Below are positions 22,204-34,958 of a stretch of 64,000 nucleotides of DNA, one piece after another. How positions within the stretch are numbered: position 1 is the stretch's first letter; each line of letters starts with the position of its first letter. The notes under the pieces are model-generated. The model saw only the letters and a list, made by a program, of their open reading frames with translations, did no database searches and was not told the DNA's origin. A program made the translations under genes and the position numbers. Source of the DNA: Cryptomeria japonica (Eukaryota > Streptophyta > Pinopsida > Cupressales > Cupressaceae); the NCBI RefSeq assembly GCF_030272615.1, contig NC_081409.1, forward strand, positions 654,134,468-654,198,467. Reading direction: 5' to 3'.

Positions 22204-24583
22204 TTAAAGGAAAATAGATGTATTTGAAGAAGTAAGAGGATTGGGAGAAGAATGGGAAGTATTTGAACAAGAAGATACCGATTTGAATGATGCTTGAAGA
22301 TTGGTATCAACTAACAAGGTGTATGTCTTATTACCATAAATGAACTTGACTTGCCTATGCAAAGTTGAGGGGATATCTTGCATGCTATGAATCCATGGTC
22401 TCCCTAATGGAAGGTTATATGTCAATTTACCAGGCATGACATGAATGGGTTTAGATAAAGTGACATGACCTACCTTGATAGGAAAGGTTATGAACCCTAA
22501 AGTTTGTTTATCAACATTATCAAAGCCTCAAATATAAATAAAACCAGGTTCGATGTGAGAAGGATCCACATTAATCTTATCCAATAACCACACTGCAAAC
22601 ATTAAGGCTAGATCCATTGTCCAAAAGGATTAATCTTATAGTACTATCATTGATAATAACCACAATCATAAGAGAATCATATTGATGTTGGATTTCATGA
22701 GAAGGTAGTTCATCTTGTGTGAATACAATTTGAGCTTTGGGTTTATTTGTAGGATCAATCAAAGAAGCCTTGTTATTAGGTGTCACTACAAGTGGGACAT
22801 CTAAGTTTTTCAAAGCATCTTGTAACATCCTATGATAAGAAGGTGAAGTTTGAACCAAATACCAAATATAAATATTGACAAGAGTAGCTTTAAGTTGTTC
22901 AATGAGATCATACTCCTTACTAAGAGTCTATGATATACAAGGTACTTATGGAAGAGTAGGTTGATAGGGAGGAAGTAAAGCTGGGTTAACTGGAAGAGGA
23001 TTAGGTTTCCTATTGTTTCTTGTGTTGTAGGTATGAGCAACTATATGATAACTCTCTTTAGTGATTTTCTTAACATATTCACAAGGGCTCTTAGTAGGAC
23101 AACCTCCTTTCACAGTAATAACATGTTTCTTAGGAGTGAAAAAAGAATCATTAGCATAACCACCTTGAACCACTAAGATAGGCTTACGTTGAGAAATTTG
23201 AGAAGGAAAAGCACCTTGAACTATTAAGAGGGGTTTATATTAGGTGTTTCATTCACATGTATCAAATTGATTGAAGATGGTTTAGGAATATCAAAGGGGT
23301 CCTTATGAATTTTAGAAGAATAATGGACAAGATTGTTGGAAGAATTGTTGATAGGATCTTATTGGACTAAAAAGTAATCATGGATAAATCAGTTTTAGGA
23401 GGTAGACTAGGAGTAGGAATTGATGTTTTAGAAGGAATAATATTAGTAGGAAAGGTCATATCATCCTTTATCATCAAACGATCTACATGGGGAATAAACT
23501 CTCTAGGAGAAGGATCAACATTACTCTCTAAAGTTTCACCTTTGAGAGGGAGACCTTTGAAAGAGATGTTAACAATCTCTTCTTGCACTAAGGTATCCTT
23601 ATGAATAGAACCTAGTTGGGGAGTGGGAGATGCTATATCTTTAGAGAAAAAATGATTGAGATTCTTTGAAGGTGAGATGATATCAAGAGAGTTACTCTCA
23701 TAGGGTAAAGAATAACAAAACCTTCTTCTAATTTTTTCGTCCCAAATAGTGAGGTCTTTGAAAAAAGTATTAGAAATATCTTGCACAAAGATGTCCTAAT
23801 TGTTATTGCCAATTTTGGGAGAAGGGATGACATTGTTCATTAATTCTTCATCCTTATGAGGGGGAGAATCTTACATGTGTTTAAATCATCCTCTTGCCTT
23901 AAAATTTGTTCACTAGAATGTTTAGGGGAGAGAGAATTAAGGAAATTGATTATGATTTCATCTTATTTTTCTAAGGCGTCTTTATGGTTAAGACAAACTT
24001 CAAGGCAAGGAGAAGCATTTCTCATTAATGCATCATCTCTAGTGGGAATTTTGTTGAAGTCAAAAGATGAAATTTCATCACTAGGAAAAGTAGGGACAAT
24101 ACCATCTTCTTGTACAAAATGATCCTCATGAGGGTAGTATTCTTTAGGAGGGAGATGAATATCTTTCTCTAAAGATTCATTCTTAGGAAGGTGATCTTTG
24201 AAAGAAGTGCTCATAATCTCTTGTTGCACTAACATGCCCCCATTGGTAAGACCAAATTTAGGAGAAGATAAGTCAATGTCCATAAATACCTTTTCATTTA
24301 GAGAGGCATCATGTAAAGAAGGAAAATTAACACTAAGAAAAGTGTTTATGATATGAACCTCTTCCTCTAAGATAGCTAGATGGGAAAGGAACATTTTAAG
24401 AGAATTGTCAAGATCATTCTTCAAATCTTCATCCTTAGAGCATGGGAGAGTTTTGAAGGGGTTGGTAACAACACTTTTAGGCACTAAAATGTTGTCATAG
24501 ATAGGAGGAGGTTCTTTAATAGATGTAAAAATTGAAGCAAGGGAAGCTAACCCATTATCACATCTATGAAATGAATGCATCAT
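22204..24583 (-). pseudogene. Protease-bearing ORF of element E with internal repeat
   Basis: The frame opens at the ATG at 24,583 (MMHSFHRCDNGLAS), about 340 bp after the primer site. The N-terminal part is acidic and not recognised. Two segments resemble each other: LVQQEIMSTSFKDHLPKNES near 24,230 and LVQEEIVNISFKGLPLKGET near 23,590, each followed by a P-E/R-F/Y-PH motif, suggesting an old duplication of about 640 bp. Farther on is a retropepsin-like part: LILLDNGSSLNVC (22,640-22,600; a DNGSS active site, as in many plant Gypsy elements) and LTYNLPLGRPWIHSM (near 22,400). There are several stops and shifts. Reverse transcriptase, RNase H and integrase are absent. Confidence 0.65.
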
Positions 24584-24905
24584 GAAAATAATTTTCCTCT
24601 TTCAAATGATAACATATGCAAAATACAAGGAAATCTTCAATTTTGACCAATGCAAGCACTCTAAATATTTATTTATAAAATGAAATTTATGAGCGAAATG
24701 TGTTCCTAAATCAGATCTGAAATTAATGATCCAAATTAAGCTATCCACAAGTTCAATTTTGAATTGAAAAATTAGGGTTTTAACAAAATTGACCTCTAAA
24801 TTTTTTAAATTTCCAAGGAATTGAAACTTGTAAACATAAATTTGAATTTGAAATAGAAAAAGAACTCAGATCTAAGAACATAAATCAAAATTAAAGAATA
24901 TTGGA

Positions 24906-24923
24906 TTCACATCGGGTTCACCA
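24906..24923 (-). other. Primer binding site of element E
   Basis: On the minus strand, TGGTGAACCCGATGTGAA follows the LTR end CCCTCCACA by four T residues. TGG plus an acceptor-stem-like sequence fits a tRNA primer; I cannot name the tRNA. Confidence 0.6.
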
Positions 24924-24927
24924 AAAA

Positions 24928-26362
24928 TGTGGAGGGTAAAAAGTGAGACTAGGTGACTAGGACCTAATCCCGCTTTTGCCAACACATTGGGAATATGAAA
25001 GAGCCTAGGGAGATAGCTCACTTTGGCTACTTATTGTGAGAAAGAGAGAGAAAAGGATTATCTCTTAGGGTTTCTATTCCTCTTGTTGTATATGAAGAGA
25101 AGATGTGAAAAATAGGGTGCGATTGATCAAATAGAATAGGAGATGAAAAATGAAGCATGTATGAACTGAAATTACAGAAACTTGCATATTTGAAACTGAG
25201 ATACTGAAAGCAAAGAAGGGGGAAGAATTTGAATGTGTACCTAGTGTTGAAAAATGAGCCAAAATGACCCAAACAGGGATGCCATGCTCTAGTCTTGTTC
25301 TGTTTGACAAGAAACTACAACTAAGAGACTGCAAACTGAAGGTTCTGAGCTGCCACCTTGCTGAAAATAACTTGAAAGTGGAGGGACCAGGGCACCACAT
25401 CCCTATCCTTGATGGTTTTGGGATAGATCTAAGGGTTTGAAACAATCCTTATGCCATTTGACAGCTCTAAAAGTCTCCCGGGTACTTGTACCTGCACCTG
25501 CAACTAAAAAGAGAAGGTTTGGGTGGCTATATAGGGTTCTGCCTTGGTCAAACCCTTATTTTCATAATTTAAACCTCAACAAATAGCCAATTTATATAGT
25601 AAAATAGTGTGTGCAGGAATCTTGTGTGTGTGCAAGACCCTAAAATTAGAAAGATAAGAAACTAGAGCTACCCTACGCTTTGGAGAGTAAACCCTAAATG
25701 TATGTAAATGCAAATGAGAATTGTCCAAATAAAATGTGCTAAATGATCTAAAACATGAATGTAAATGTGAAAATGAGTGTAAAGGATCTCATACAAAGAC
25801 ATGAAAATAACATGAAACCATACCAATCCCCAAGGGAGAGATATAAGCCACTTGATCTCCTATTATTCTTCAATATCTTCATGGCTCTTAATTGATGATG
25901 AATACCTACTGAATACTTGATGAATGCTTGATGAATGTTGTTGCATATTGTTGAAGACTCCACATAAGCTTCTCTTTCACTACATAAAAGGCTCCTTGTG
26001 CTCCTTAGCTCTTTTTGCCAAAAACTCCTTAGATTAGGTAGATTAGATGCCTTCAAATGAAGAAAGAGAGCTCTTATGTATGAAACCCTAGATCTTAATT
26101 TTGTCTTTAGGTCCACCTATGATTTGAATTTACCACCAATTTCTTGTTGATAAGCATTATATATCATATAATTATGCTCTCAAAATTTCAAGAAAAATGT
26201 TGGGGACCAGGTGCAAAGTGCACGTGGTCCGACCAATTTTTCACCAAATTATTAGGTTCATTAGATATGATGATATTAGAGAGAATCCTAAAGTTATAGC
26301 CGATTTCGAGATGTTTTGATATGTGAAATTGTGCCTTAAAGGTCAAAATAACACATAATTAG
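24928..26362 (-). repeat. 5' LTR of element E, inner part
   Basis: The inner 1,435 bp of the LTR end at the ATTAG target duplication of Copia F. The remaining 236 bp lie at 34,149-34,384. The joined length of about 1,671 bp is close to the D LTR. Confidence 0.78.
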
Positions 26363-27971
26363 TGTCCATGCTATAAGGATCCACATAATACTGAGAGTGG
26401 GGTGAATCAGTATTAAGACAATCTACAATTTCAAATTAAAAACCATTTACAACATATCTGAAATCAATAAATCTATCCCTTTAGCCAATCTTGTACACTT
26501 GTTACTCACTTATGCAATCTTATTAATCAAAATATTCACCAACTAGATATTTGATCAACACATACTCATACTAACTTATTACCAAATCAAAATACTTCAT
26601 CTATCAGTTCATTATCATTATCGATAACCACTTTCAGATCTCTGATAAACAATAGTAAACTTATCATAATCGGTAATCAGAAATAATGCATGAAAATATA
26701 AACACTATGAAAAGATATTCCACACATGAACACCAAGATTATTGATGTGGAAACCCAAATGGGAAAAACCATGGTGGGGATAAGTACCCATAATAATTTG
26801 TACTCTTTCAAAGTACACCCTATTAGGAGCTTACTATATGCTCGGTTAGGAGCAGACCCTCTTAGGAGTCACCCAATTAAGGGATTTACCTGTCACTCTA
26901 GCTAGGAGCTTAATGATCTGTTAGGATCAACTTGGTTAGATGATTTAAACACTCTTTTGTGAGCTTCTTTGTTAGGGGACTTAGATAGAAAAGGCCTGTT
27001 AGGACGTACCTGGTTAAGGGATTTATGATGTTGTAATTGTTAGAGAATAACAGTGAAAAATGATCTGTTACTTTGCACTTTCAGCTTGCTAGATCAGATC
27101 TAGTTATGCTTCATAATCTGCAACATTTAGACAAATCTCTATCTTCTCTAGGATGGCTTAACTCATTCTCCTTATCCCACCGACACATGAAACATCAGTT
27201 GTGCCGCCCTAAATATCCATCTCAACTAGGTCGGCCACAACATCCTAATTACATCTTTAATTTACAATACATATCATAAGAGATCATCAGAAATCATTAT
27301 ATATATCATTACAATAAATTACAATGCAATATCAACCATTGGTTGATCGTAACCCATCACAGAAATCTGATCTGTATCCTTAAGACATTCTATAGAGCGT
27401 TTTGCTGATTCCTAAGAAATTATTCCTTGAATCATGAAAAAATAATAGTTAAATCTTTCAAGCAGTTTGTGCCACTTTACCAACTTCGTGTAGACTCTTC
27501 GTTGATCACCATCATAACATAAATCATTACCAGTTGTGTGAATTCATCACTGGTCATAAAACCCTACTAAAACCTTAGCACAACACCATCAGAAATTCAA
27601 AACATGCCTTCTGGTAATCAACATAGGATGCGGTTCCGGTCACATACACAAATCCATCATAAAATCTTATGTCTCAAACCAAAAGTCTCCAACCCTCACC
27701 ATTTTACCAATTCTATCAAAATATTTTCTTTTATTAGTTGAAGTCCTAATTCTCAGTCCTACTAGTAAACCCTATCATACTTACAAATTCTAAATCTGGT
27801 AGACAAAAATACTTATCCAATAAGTCAGACATGAAGTTCATCTGTAACCATCATCAAACATTAATCGACATAGGTTTTCATCAATGACAACACAAATAAC
27901 TGACCATGTCATCTTCCTCTACTAGTACAATCATCAACTCATCTGCATCAGCTATGCCAATCATGCCAATA
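26363..27971 (-). repeat. 3' LTR of Copia F
   Basis: This 1,609-bp LTR is bounded by TGTCCATGC on the left and ATGCCAATA on the right (the ancestral end would be CCAACA). It matches 32,516-34,143 throughout with many substitutions. Polypurine tracts follow to the right (ATCTCCCCCTTTT from 27,973). Confidence 0.88.
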
Positions 27972-28139
27972 ATCTCCCCCTTTTGCATTGATGGCAACAC
28001 CAACACCAATCAGTTATACAATCATATAAGCCAATCATCTGCATCTTAGCACATTAATTATCGGTCTTTGCATCTGTCGGTCTTCACTATCTTTTATTCT
28101 CCTCAATCCTGATCATCAGATTTCTTTTTCTTCTCCCAT

Positions 28140-28275
28140 AACTGATTAACTAATTTCTTTTTCTTCTCCCCCTTTGACAACAATGCCAAAGTTAAAAAAA
28201 ATGCATCACTTGATTTCAATCTGATCAAAACTATAAATCATATCATACTATATTAGAGCCGCTCCCCCTACGAAG
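28140..28275 (-). other. Extra polypurine tracts of Copia F
   Basis: TCTCCCCCTTTGACAAC (near 28,165) and GCTCCCCCTACG (near 28,261) are reverse complements of AAAGGGGGAGA-like tracts. They lie upstream, in element sense, of the main tract at 27,973. The same serial layout occurs in A, B and G. Confidence 0.45.
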
Positions 28276-28469
28276 TAGCTCAAATCTTCATCAATCCTTA
28301 ATGAAAAATAAACATGAAATCCATAGGATTGATGCAACTCCAACATCTTAGTTCTATCGGTGTAGAGGTCTAACCCCTAATTTACTTCTGAGAAAATCAA
28401 AAGTAGTCTTTCACAATGGTTTAGTAAAGATATCAACTAACTGATCTTTACTCTTCACATACTCCATCT

Positions 28470-31400
28470 TTACCTACTTCTCCTGAACTCTCTCTTAAGA
28501 AATGATACTTCAACTCTATAATTCTTGGAAATATTTATTGCACTCATATTGTCAAAATAGATAGTCAATGGTTCAAAAATATCTATATTGAATCCTTCTA
28601 GCACATGTCTCATCCATATGGCCTGTGTGCAATTCATGGATGCAACAACATACTTGACTTCAACTATAGATTGAGAAACACAAGTTTGTTTCTTGCTTGT
28701 CCATGCTACAAGTCTTCCTCTAAGTAGAAAAGCTCCAACGGTTGTGCCTTTCCTGTCATCCATATTACCTGGCCAATCTGCATCAGTAAAAACATCTAAA
28801 GTGAAATTCCCTTTGCAAGGATACCATAATCCATAGTCTAATGTTCCTTTAAGATATCGGAAAATCCTCTTAATAGCCACCATGTGACTTTCTTTGGGCT
28901 CTTTTTGGAATCTTACAACTAACCCAACAACATGAGCAATATCTAGTCTACAATGTACAACATAATGCAGTTTACCAATCATAGACTTGTATTCTTTTTC
29001 ACTAACATTGGGTGAATCATCTTGCTTTGTCAACTTAGAGATCATTACCATCAGTGTACCTACCGGTTTATAGTCTTCCATGCCAAAAGTCTTCAACAAC
29101 TCTTTAATATACTTACTTTGACAGATTAAAATACCACCATCTAGTTGTTGGATCTATAATCCAATAAAGATCTTTATTTCACCAATTAGAGACATCTCAA
29201 ATTCCTTTTTCATCTCATCGGCAAAGTCCAAACTCATATTATCATCTCCACTAAAAATTATTTCATCTACAAATACTTTAGCTATTAGCATCTTGCCTCC
29301 ATTAGTTTTTAGATAAATATTATTGTCCTCACTGGTACACTAGACTCCAATCTTGATCAAATGTGCATGCAATCTCTCATACCATGGTCTTGATGACTGC
29401 TTTAGACCATACAAAGATTTATGTAATTTACATACCACGTTCTTATCATCGGTCAAGGAAAAACCATCTGGTTGTTCAATGCATACTTCCTCTTCAATAA
29501 TTCCATTCAAAAAGGCTAACTTGACTTCCATTTGGTAGACTTTGAACCCCTTATATACAACAAATGCCAACAACATCCTTACTTCTTCCAATCTTGCAAC
29601 CGATGCAAAAGTTTCACCATAGTTTTCACCTTATTCCTATGCATATCCTTTGCAGACTAACCTTTCCTTATTTCTTACCACTTTTCCATCTTCATTTAAC
29701 TTATTCCTGAAGACCCATTTAGTTCCAATAACATTCTTGTCCTCCGGTCTAGGAACAAGTGACCATGTCTGATTTATCTCTATTTGATCTAATTCCTCAT
29801 TCATTGCTTTCACCCAGTCATCATCTTTGAGTGCTTCCTTAACTGTCTTGGGTTCCATTGTAGAGATCAAACAAGAATTTTCTCTAATCTTCCTCCTAGT
29901 CTGCACACCTGGATTCTTATCACCAATTATCTGGTCTTGAGAGTGATTTAATCTCACATATCTAAGTATCTATGTGTCGGTTTTGCATCTTCCTCATCAG
30001 ATTCACCAGTCAATTCACTACCTTCTTCTTCACTATCCTTGCTTACCGATATTGCATTTGCCGATTGGTCATTATTCTGTGCTTCTGATTCAAAGATCAC
30101 CAGTCTTTCTTCATTATCATCTTTTTCAGGTTCAAACCTGCTTGATCCTTTAGATTTATTTGACAAATCATCCACCTTCACATTAACACTTTCAACTATT
30201 TTCTTAGTTCTCTTATTATAACATTTATATGTTTTCTTTTAGAATATTAACCAAGAAATATTCCTTCACTAGATTTTGCAGCAAACTTTCTAGTGTAGTT
30301 ATCCTTTTTAATAAAACATTGACTTCCAAAGATTTTGAAATAACTAACACAAGGAGTTTTACCATATCATAGCTCATAAGGTGTCTTATTGTTGTCTTTC
30401 TTTACAAGAATCCAGTTTAATGTGTAGACTGCAGTACTTACCGCTTCTCTTCAAAACATCTTAGACATATTACCTTGTAATAACATTGTTCTAGCAACAT
30501 CAACAATTGTTTTGTTCATCCTTTCTGCTACACCATTTTGTTGTGGTGTCCTTGGAGCAGACATCTATCTTTTGATACTCTTTTCATCACAATACTTGAC
30601 AAACTCATCTAATGTGAATTCTCCTCCTCGACCAGATCTTAAGCATTTCAAGTTTTTAGCGGTCTCATTCTCAACTAGAGATTTAATTTACTAAAGGCTC
30701 CAGATTTCTCCTTTAGGAAAGTAACACATATCATCTTAGAATAGTCATTGGTAAAAAGCATGAAATATCTATCACCAAAATAACTTTTTGTTCTCATAGG
30801 ACCACAAAGATCAGTATGAACCAAATCCAAAATATTTTCAGATGTACACTTCTTTCACTTAAATGAAATATAGGTCATCTTACCAATTTGACAGTTTTTA
30901 CACATCACATTATCCAGTTTAACAATTTGTGGTGATCCTCTCACAACAATAGACATGCTTACCTTCACCAAGCTATCAAAATTCATATGACAACATCTCT
31001 TGTGCCACAACCAACTATCTTCCATCTTTGCAACTAGACAACTATTGATATTAACATTTAAATGAAATAAGTTACCTCTTGTTTGTTTTCTGGTAGCAAT
31101 CAGTTCACCATTTCCTCCAAGAACTCTGCAGATTCCACCATTAAACTCAATCAAATAACCTTTATCATTGAGTTTTCCAACAATTGACAGATTATGTTCT
31201 AGACCATCAACCCAAAATATATCATCAATATTATTCTTCCCATTCAAAGAAATAGTACCTTTACCTTTCACCATGCAGGGAGAATCATTTCCAAATCTAA
31301 CAACGCCTTCATCAAATTCATTTAGAGTTAGGAACTTACTCTTTTCTCTGGTTATATGGTGTGAACATCCACTATCTATAATCCATTCATTAATTATTTC

Positions 31401-32438
31401 TACATGAGAAATCAATGCCTTCTCATCAGACAATTCCTCCTTTACAGCTACAAACACAATCTCTTCATTGTCATCTTCATCTTCAGATTCTTTATCGGTC
31501 ACACCTTCATCCACTAAAACATAACAATGTTTTCTACCTTTCCCTTTGAATCTATTGAATTTATCTTTCTTATCGGTGTAAGGGAAGTTAGCAGCAATAT
31601 GACCAATATTACTACAAGAGAAACACTTTAAAGGTAGTTTTCCTTTATACTTACCAGTGCCTCTTGGAAATCTCTTGGCTAGCAGTGCTTCAAGTTCCAT
31701 TACTTGATCTTCATTGTCTTCACTTTCTCAGTTACCTCCATGACTAGATCTGTACTCATAACTTTGACATATATTCTTTCCTTTTCTAATAGATGAACCG
31801 GTAACAAAAGCTTTAAAAGTAGTTTCACTAGATTTTGCCACACTATTGTCAAAACTATTTAACTCAAAGGCTGTAAGCTTACTAATAAAAGAGTCAACAG
31901 TTACCTTATCCTTTGAAATGGATCTCAGTTCTTGGATTGTCAATACTCTAATAGCATACTGAGGTTTAATAGTTCTGAGCATTTTACTTACCACCACATC
32001 ATCATGAATTTTACCACCAACACCTTTTATACCGCCAACAACTTCTTTAATTCTTTGATCATACTGTGCAATGTTTTCTCCTTATGCATTTTCATATCAT
32101 AAAACTTTTCCTCTCAAGATTTCCTCTTTTTATCTTTGAACATTCTCATCTCATCCATGAATTATTTCTAATTTTTCCCAAACCTCGTGTGCAGTTTCCA
32201 ATCCTTGAACACCAATATATTCAGAATTAGATAAAGCACTTACAATAGCGTCAAGGGCTTGCATGTTTTCCTACTAATATTTAAGTTCATTCGGTATTAG
32301 GGGAGTGTTAGTAGGAGCCACATATGCTATTTCAACATGTTTCCAGTATTCAGCACCAAGAACTTTGAGATATATCTTCATTTTGTCTTTCTAGATCTTA
32401 TAGTTATCCTTGTTGAATTTCAGACCCTCTTTATTCAT
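28470..32438 (-). pseudogene. Copia F Gag-Pol polyprotein, decayed
   Basis: Starts at the ATG at 32,438 (MNKEGLKFNKDNY). Domains in order: Gag (32,438-31,600) with one knuckle, CFSCSNIGHIAANF, whose last Cys is lost; protease, DEWIIDSGCSHHITREKSKF (near 31,380); the integrase zinc region, WLWHKRCCHMN with CKNCQIGK (31,020-30,880), and core (30,880-30,250, HTDLCGPMRT and NGVAERMNKT); reverse transcriptase (29,960-29,100) with KLAFLNGIIEEEV and KSLYGLKQSSRPWYERL; RNase H (29,099-28,470) with DADWPGNMDDRKG. The RT box usually YVDD reads FVDE (about 29,261-29,275), so the second aspartate is lost. Many stops (for example near 29,630 and 30,850) confirm it is dead. The expected product copied element RNA in cytoplasmic particles. 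Confidence 0.9.
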
Positions 32439-32502
32439 CATCTTGTCTTCCTTAGAATCTTTCCTCAAATAGTTAATCTTTTCTTCACACAGAGGATCAC
32501 AA

Positions 32503-32515
32503 CTCTCATACCAAT
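32503..32515 (-). other. Primer binding site of Copia F
   Basis: On the minus strand, ATTGGTATGAGAG follows the LTR end GGGTTGACA. This is the initiator-Met-type site TGGTATCAGAG with one substitution. Confidence 0.75.
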
Positions 32516-34143
32516 TGTCAACCCTATAAGGATTTGATTAATACTAAGAGCGGGGATGAATCAATATTAATACAATCTATAACTTCAAATCAAAAATCAT
32601 TTACAATAGATCTGAAATCAATGAATCTATCCATTTAACTAATCTCGTACACTTGTTACTCACTTATGAAATCTTATGAATCAAAATATTCACCAACTAG
32701 ATATCTAATCAACACATACTCATACTGACTTATTATTAGATTAAAATACTTCATCTATAAGTTCATTATCGTTACCGATAACCACTTTCAGATCTCTGAT
32801 AAACAGTAGTAAACTTATCATAACCGATAATCAGAAATAATGCATGAAAATATAAATACTATGAAAAGACATTCCACACAAGAACACCAAGATTTTTGAC
32901 ATGGAAACCCAAATGGAAAAAACCATGGTGAGGATTGGTACCCACAATAATGTGTACTCTTTATAATTACACCCTATTAGGAGCTTAGCCCTATTAGGAG
33001 CTTACAATATGCTCGGTTAGGAGCAGACCCTGTTAGGAGTCACCCAGTTAAGGGATCTACCTATCACTCTAGCTAGGAGCTTAATGATCTGATAGGATAA
33101 ACCTAGTTAGAGGATTTAAACACTCTTTTGTGAGATGCCCTATTAGGGGACTTAGATGGCAAAGGCCTTTTAGGACCTACCCGGTTAAGAGATTTATGTT
33201 GTTGTAATTGTTAGAGAACAATAGTGAAAAATGATCTATTACTTTGCACTTTCAGCTTGCTAGATTAGATCCAGTTATGCTTCATAATCTGCAACACTCA
33301 GACAGATCTCTATCTTCTTTGGGATGGCTTAATTCATTCTGCTAATGCCACCAACACATGTAACATCAGTTGCGTCGCCCTAAATAGCCATCTCAACTAG
33401 GTCGGCCAAAAAACCCTAATTACATCTTGAATTTATAATGTAGATCATAAGAGATTATCATAGATCGTTATACAGATTCTTACAACAAATTACAATGCAA
33501 TATCAACTATTGGTTGATCGTAACCCATCACGAAAATCTGATCTGCATCCTTAAAATGTTCTACTAATCATTTCGCTGATTCCCAAGCAATTCTTCCTTG
33601 AATCGCACCAAAATAACAATTAAATATTTCACGCAATTTGTGTCATGTTACCAACTTCTTGTAGACTCACCATCAATCACCGTCATAACAGAAATCATTA
33701 CTGATTGAGTGAATTCATCACTGATTCTAAAACCCTACTAAAACCTTAGCACAACACCATAAAAAATTCAAAACATGCCTTCTAGTAATCAACATAGGAT
33801 GCGGTTCCGATCACATACACAAATCCATCATAAATTATTATGTCTCAAACCACAAGTCTCCAAACATCACCATTTTACTGATTCCATCAAAATATTTTCT
33901 TTTGCCAATTGAAGTCCTAATTCTCAGTCCTGCCAGTAAACCCTATCATACTTATGAATTCTAAATCTAGTAGACCAAAATACTTATCCAACAAGTTAGA
34001 CATCAAAGTTCATCTGTAACCATCATCAAACATTAATTGACATAGGTTGCCATCAATGACAACATAAATAACTGATCATGTCATCTTCCTCTACTAGTAC
34101 ATTCATCAACTCATCTGCATCAGTTATGCCAATCATGCCAACA
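32516..34143 (-). repeat. 5' LTR of Copia F
   Basis: This 1,628-bp LTR begins TGTTGGCATGATTGG on the minus strand and ends GGGTTGACA. It contains a duplicated CCCTATTAGGAGCTTA unit (32,980-33,005) not seen in the left copy. Confidence 0.88.
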
Positions 34144-34148
34144 ATTAG

Positions 34149-34384
34149 GGTTTATGATTTAATGATTCATTGGTAGGAATAAAATAAAAAGGGGCACACT
34201 TAGGGTAAAGGGCCCAATTGTATGATGTATGAAGTGATGAAATATGACTTTAGATTTAATTAAATTAATTAATTAAATGATTAAAGAGAAATTACAATGC
34301 AAGATGCAAACACACTAAGGTGGGTGCTAAACTAAGCATAGAATTGTACCACACTAGCAAGGGTGTTCAATTTATGATGCTATA
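34149..34384 (-). repeat. 5' LTR of element E, outer part
   Basis: The outer 236 bp of the LTR, split off by Copia F. In reverse complement it matches the start of the D LTR (19,091-19,330). Its terminal TG has mutated to TA. Confidence 0.75.
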
Positions 34385-34389
34385 GTAAC

Positions 34390-34744
34390 TAATAAGCAGT
34401 TAAGTGGTGTATTGTAGAATAAACACATATACATTATGCATCTGGTGAAGCAAGTGCTAGGTCTAGAGTTTTTACTGACCCATAATCGGCACCGTGTCAG
34501 CTTTGACATCCCATCTTTTTTCCTTGCCATGCTCTTATATGCGGGGGTTTCTAGGGAATGGGCAAAGAAGCTCACCAAGAAATTGTTTGAGCATAAGTAT
34601 TTGAAGGGCATTGATGTTGTGCTTGACAATGTGTATGGGGAACCTGGGGTACTCATCATTTCCCTACCAGACAACTACTATTGTGGGGGACCTCAGGTGG
34701 TAAAACACCCAATTGTGTACATTGAACAATTGGAGTTGCTATAG
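34390..34744 (+). pseudogene. Second part of an unknown ORF of element D
   Basis: Continues the frame that began at 20,851, with an in-frame TAG near 34,417, and ends in a TAG at 34,742-34,744. Visible residues include LEFLLTHNRHRVSFDIPSFF and KLFEHKYLKGIDVVLDNVYG. There are no knuckle, protease, RT or integrase motifs and no membrane segment. Further in-frame-like residues (SKEEWIFQD) reach 34,950 with stops. Possibly a Gag-region or accessory ORF of D. I do not recognise the family. Confidence 0.45.
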
Positions 34745-34958
34745 GGTCAACAGAATAACATAAGCATGAACATCAATTTTCTCCTCTGTTTGACCAAAAT
34801 CAAGGAACCCGAATGGAATTATTGGCATTGGTACTATTTAACTGGCTAAGGGTTTCTTGATGAATCTTAAGTTGATGAACAAGATGCTGAGGAGATTGTT
34901 GGACAATTGGAGCTAGGGAGCAAAGAGGAGTGGATTTTTCAAGATTAGCGGGATGTAA
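34745..34958 (+). other. Decayed remainder of element D
   Basis: This continues the D frame with stops up to the left edge of Copia G. Nothing else is visible. The D sequence resumes at 61,541-61,584 (EEKPMPTMK in one frame). Confidence 0.4.

Larger units (their letters stand above)
26363..34143 (-). mobile_element. Copia element F, complete but inactive
   Basis: A 7.8-kb minus-strand element flanked by ATTAG (26,358-26,362 and 34,144-34,148). Its LTRs are 26,363-27,971 and 32,516-34,143. Between them, in minus-strand order, lie the primer site, gag, protease, integrase, reverse transcriptase, RNase H and the polypurine tract. The integrase-before-RT order defines Ty1/Copia. It sits inside the 5' LTR of element E. 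Confidence 0.93.
20913..34384 (-). mobile_element. Element E: pol-less Gypsy-type element with nested Copia F
   Basis: Minus-orientation element flanked by GTAAC at 20,908-20,912 and 34,385-34,389. Parts: right (5') LTR at 24,928-26,362 plus 34,149-34,384, a primer site at 24,906-24,923, a protease-bearing ORF (22,204-24,583), and a left (3') LTR at 20,913 to about 22,090. Without Copia F and its extra target copy it is about 5.7 kb. Both outer tips read TA...TA instead of TG...CA. It contains no reverse transcriptase or integrase. Its LTR is related to that of D, so E inserted into a member of its own family. Confidence 0.82.

Noticed and set aside
34436-34744. Independent host gene
   Set aside because: Its frame continues from 20,851 across the E insertion and lies just after the LTR of D, so it belongs to D.
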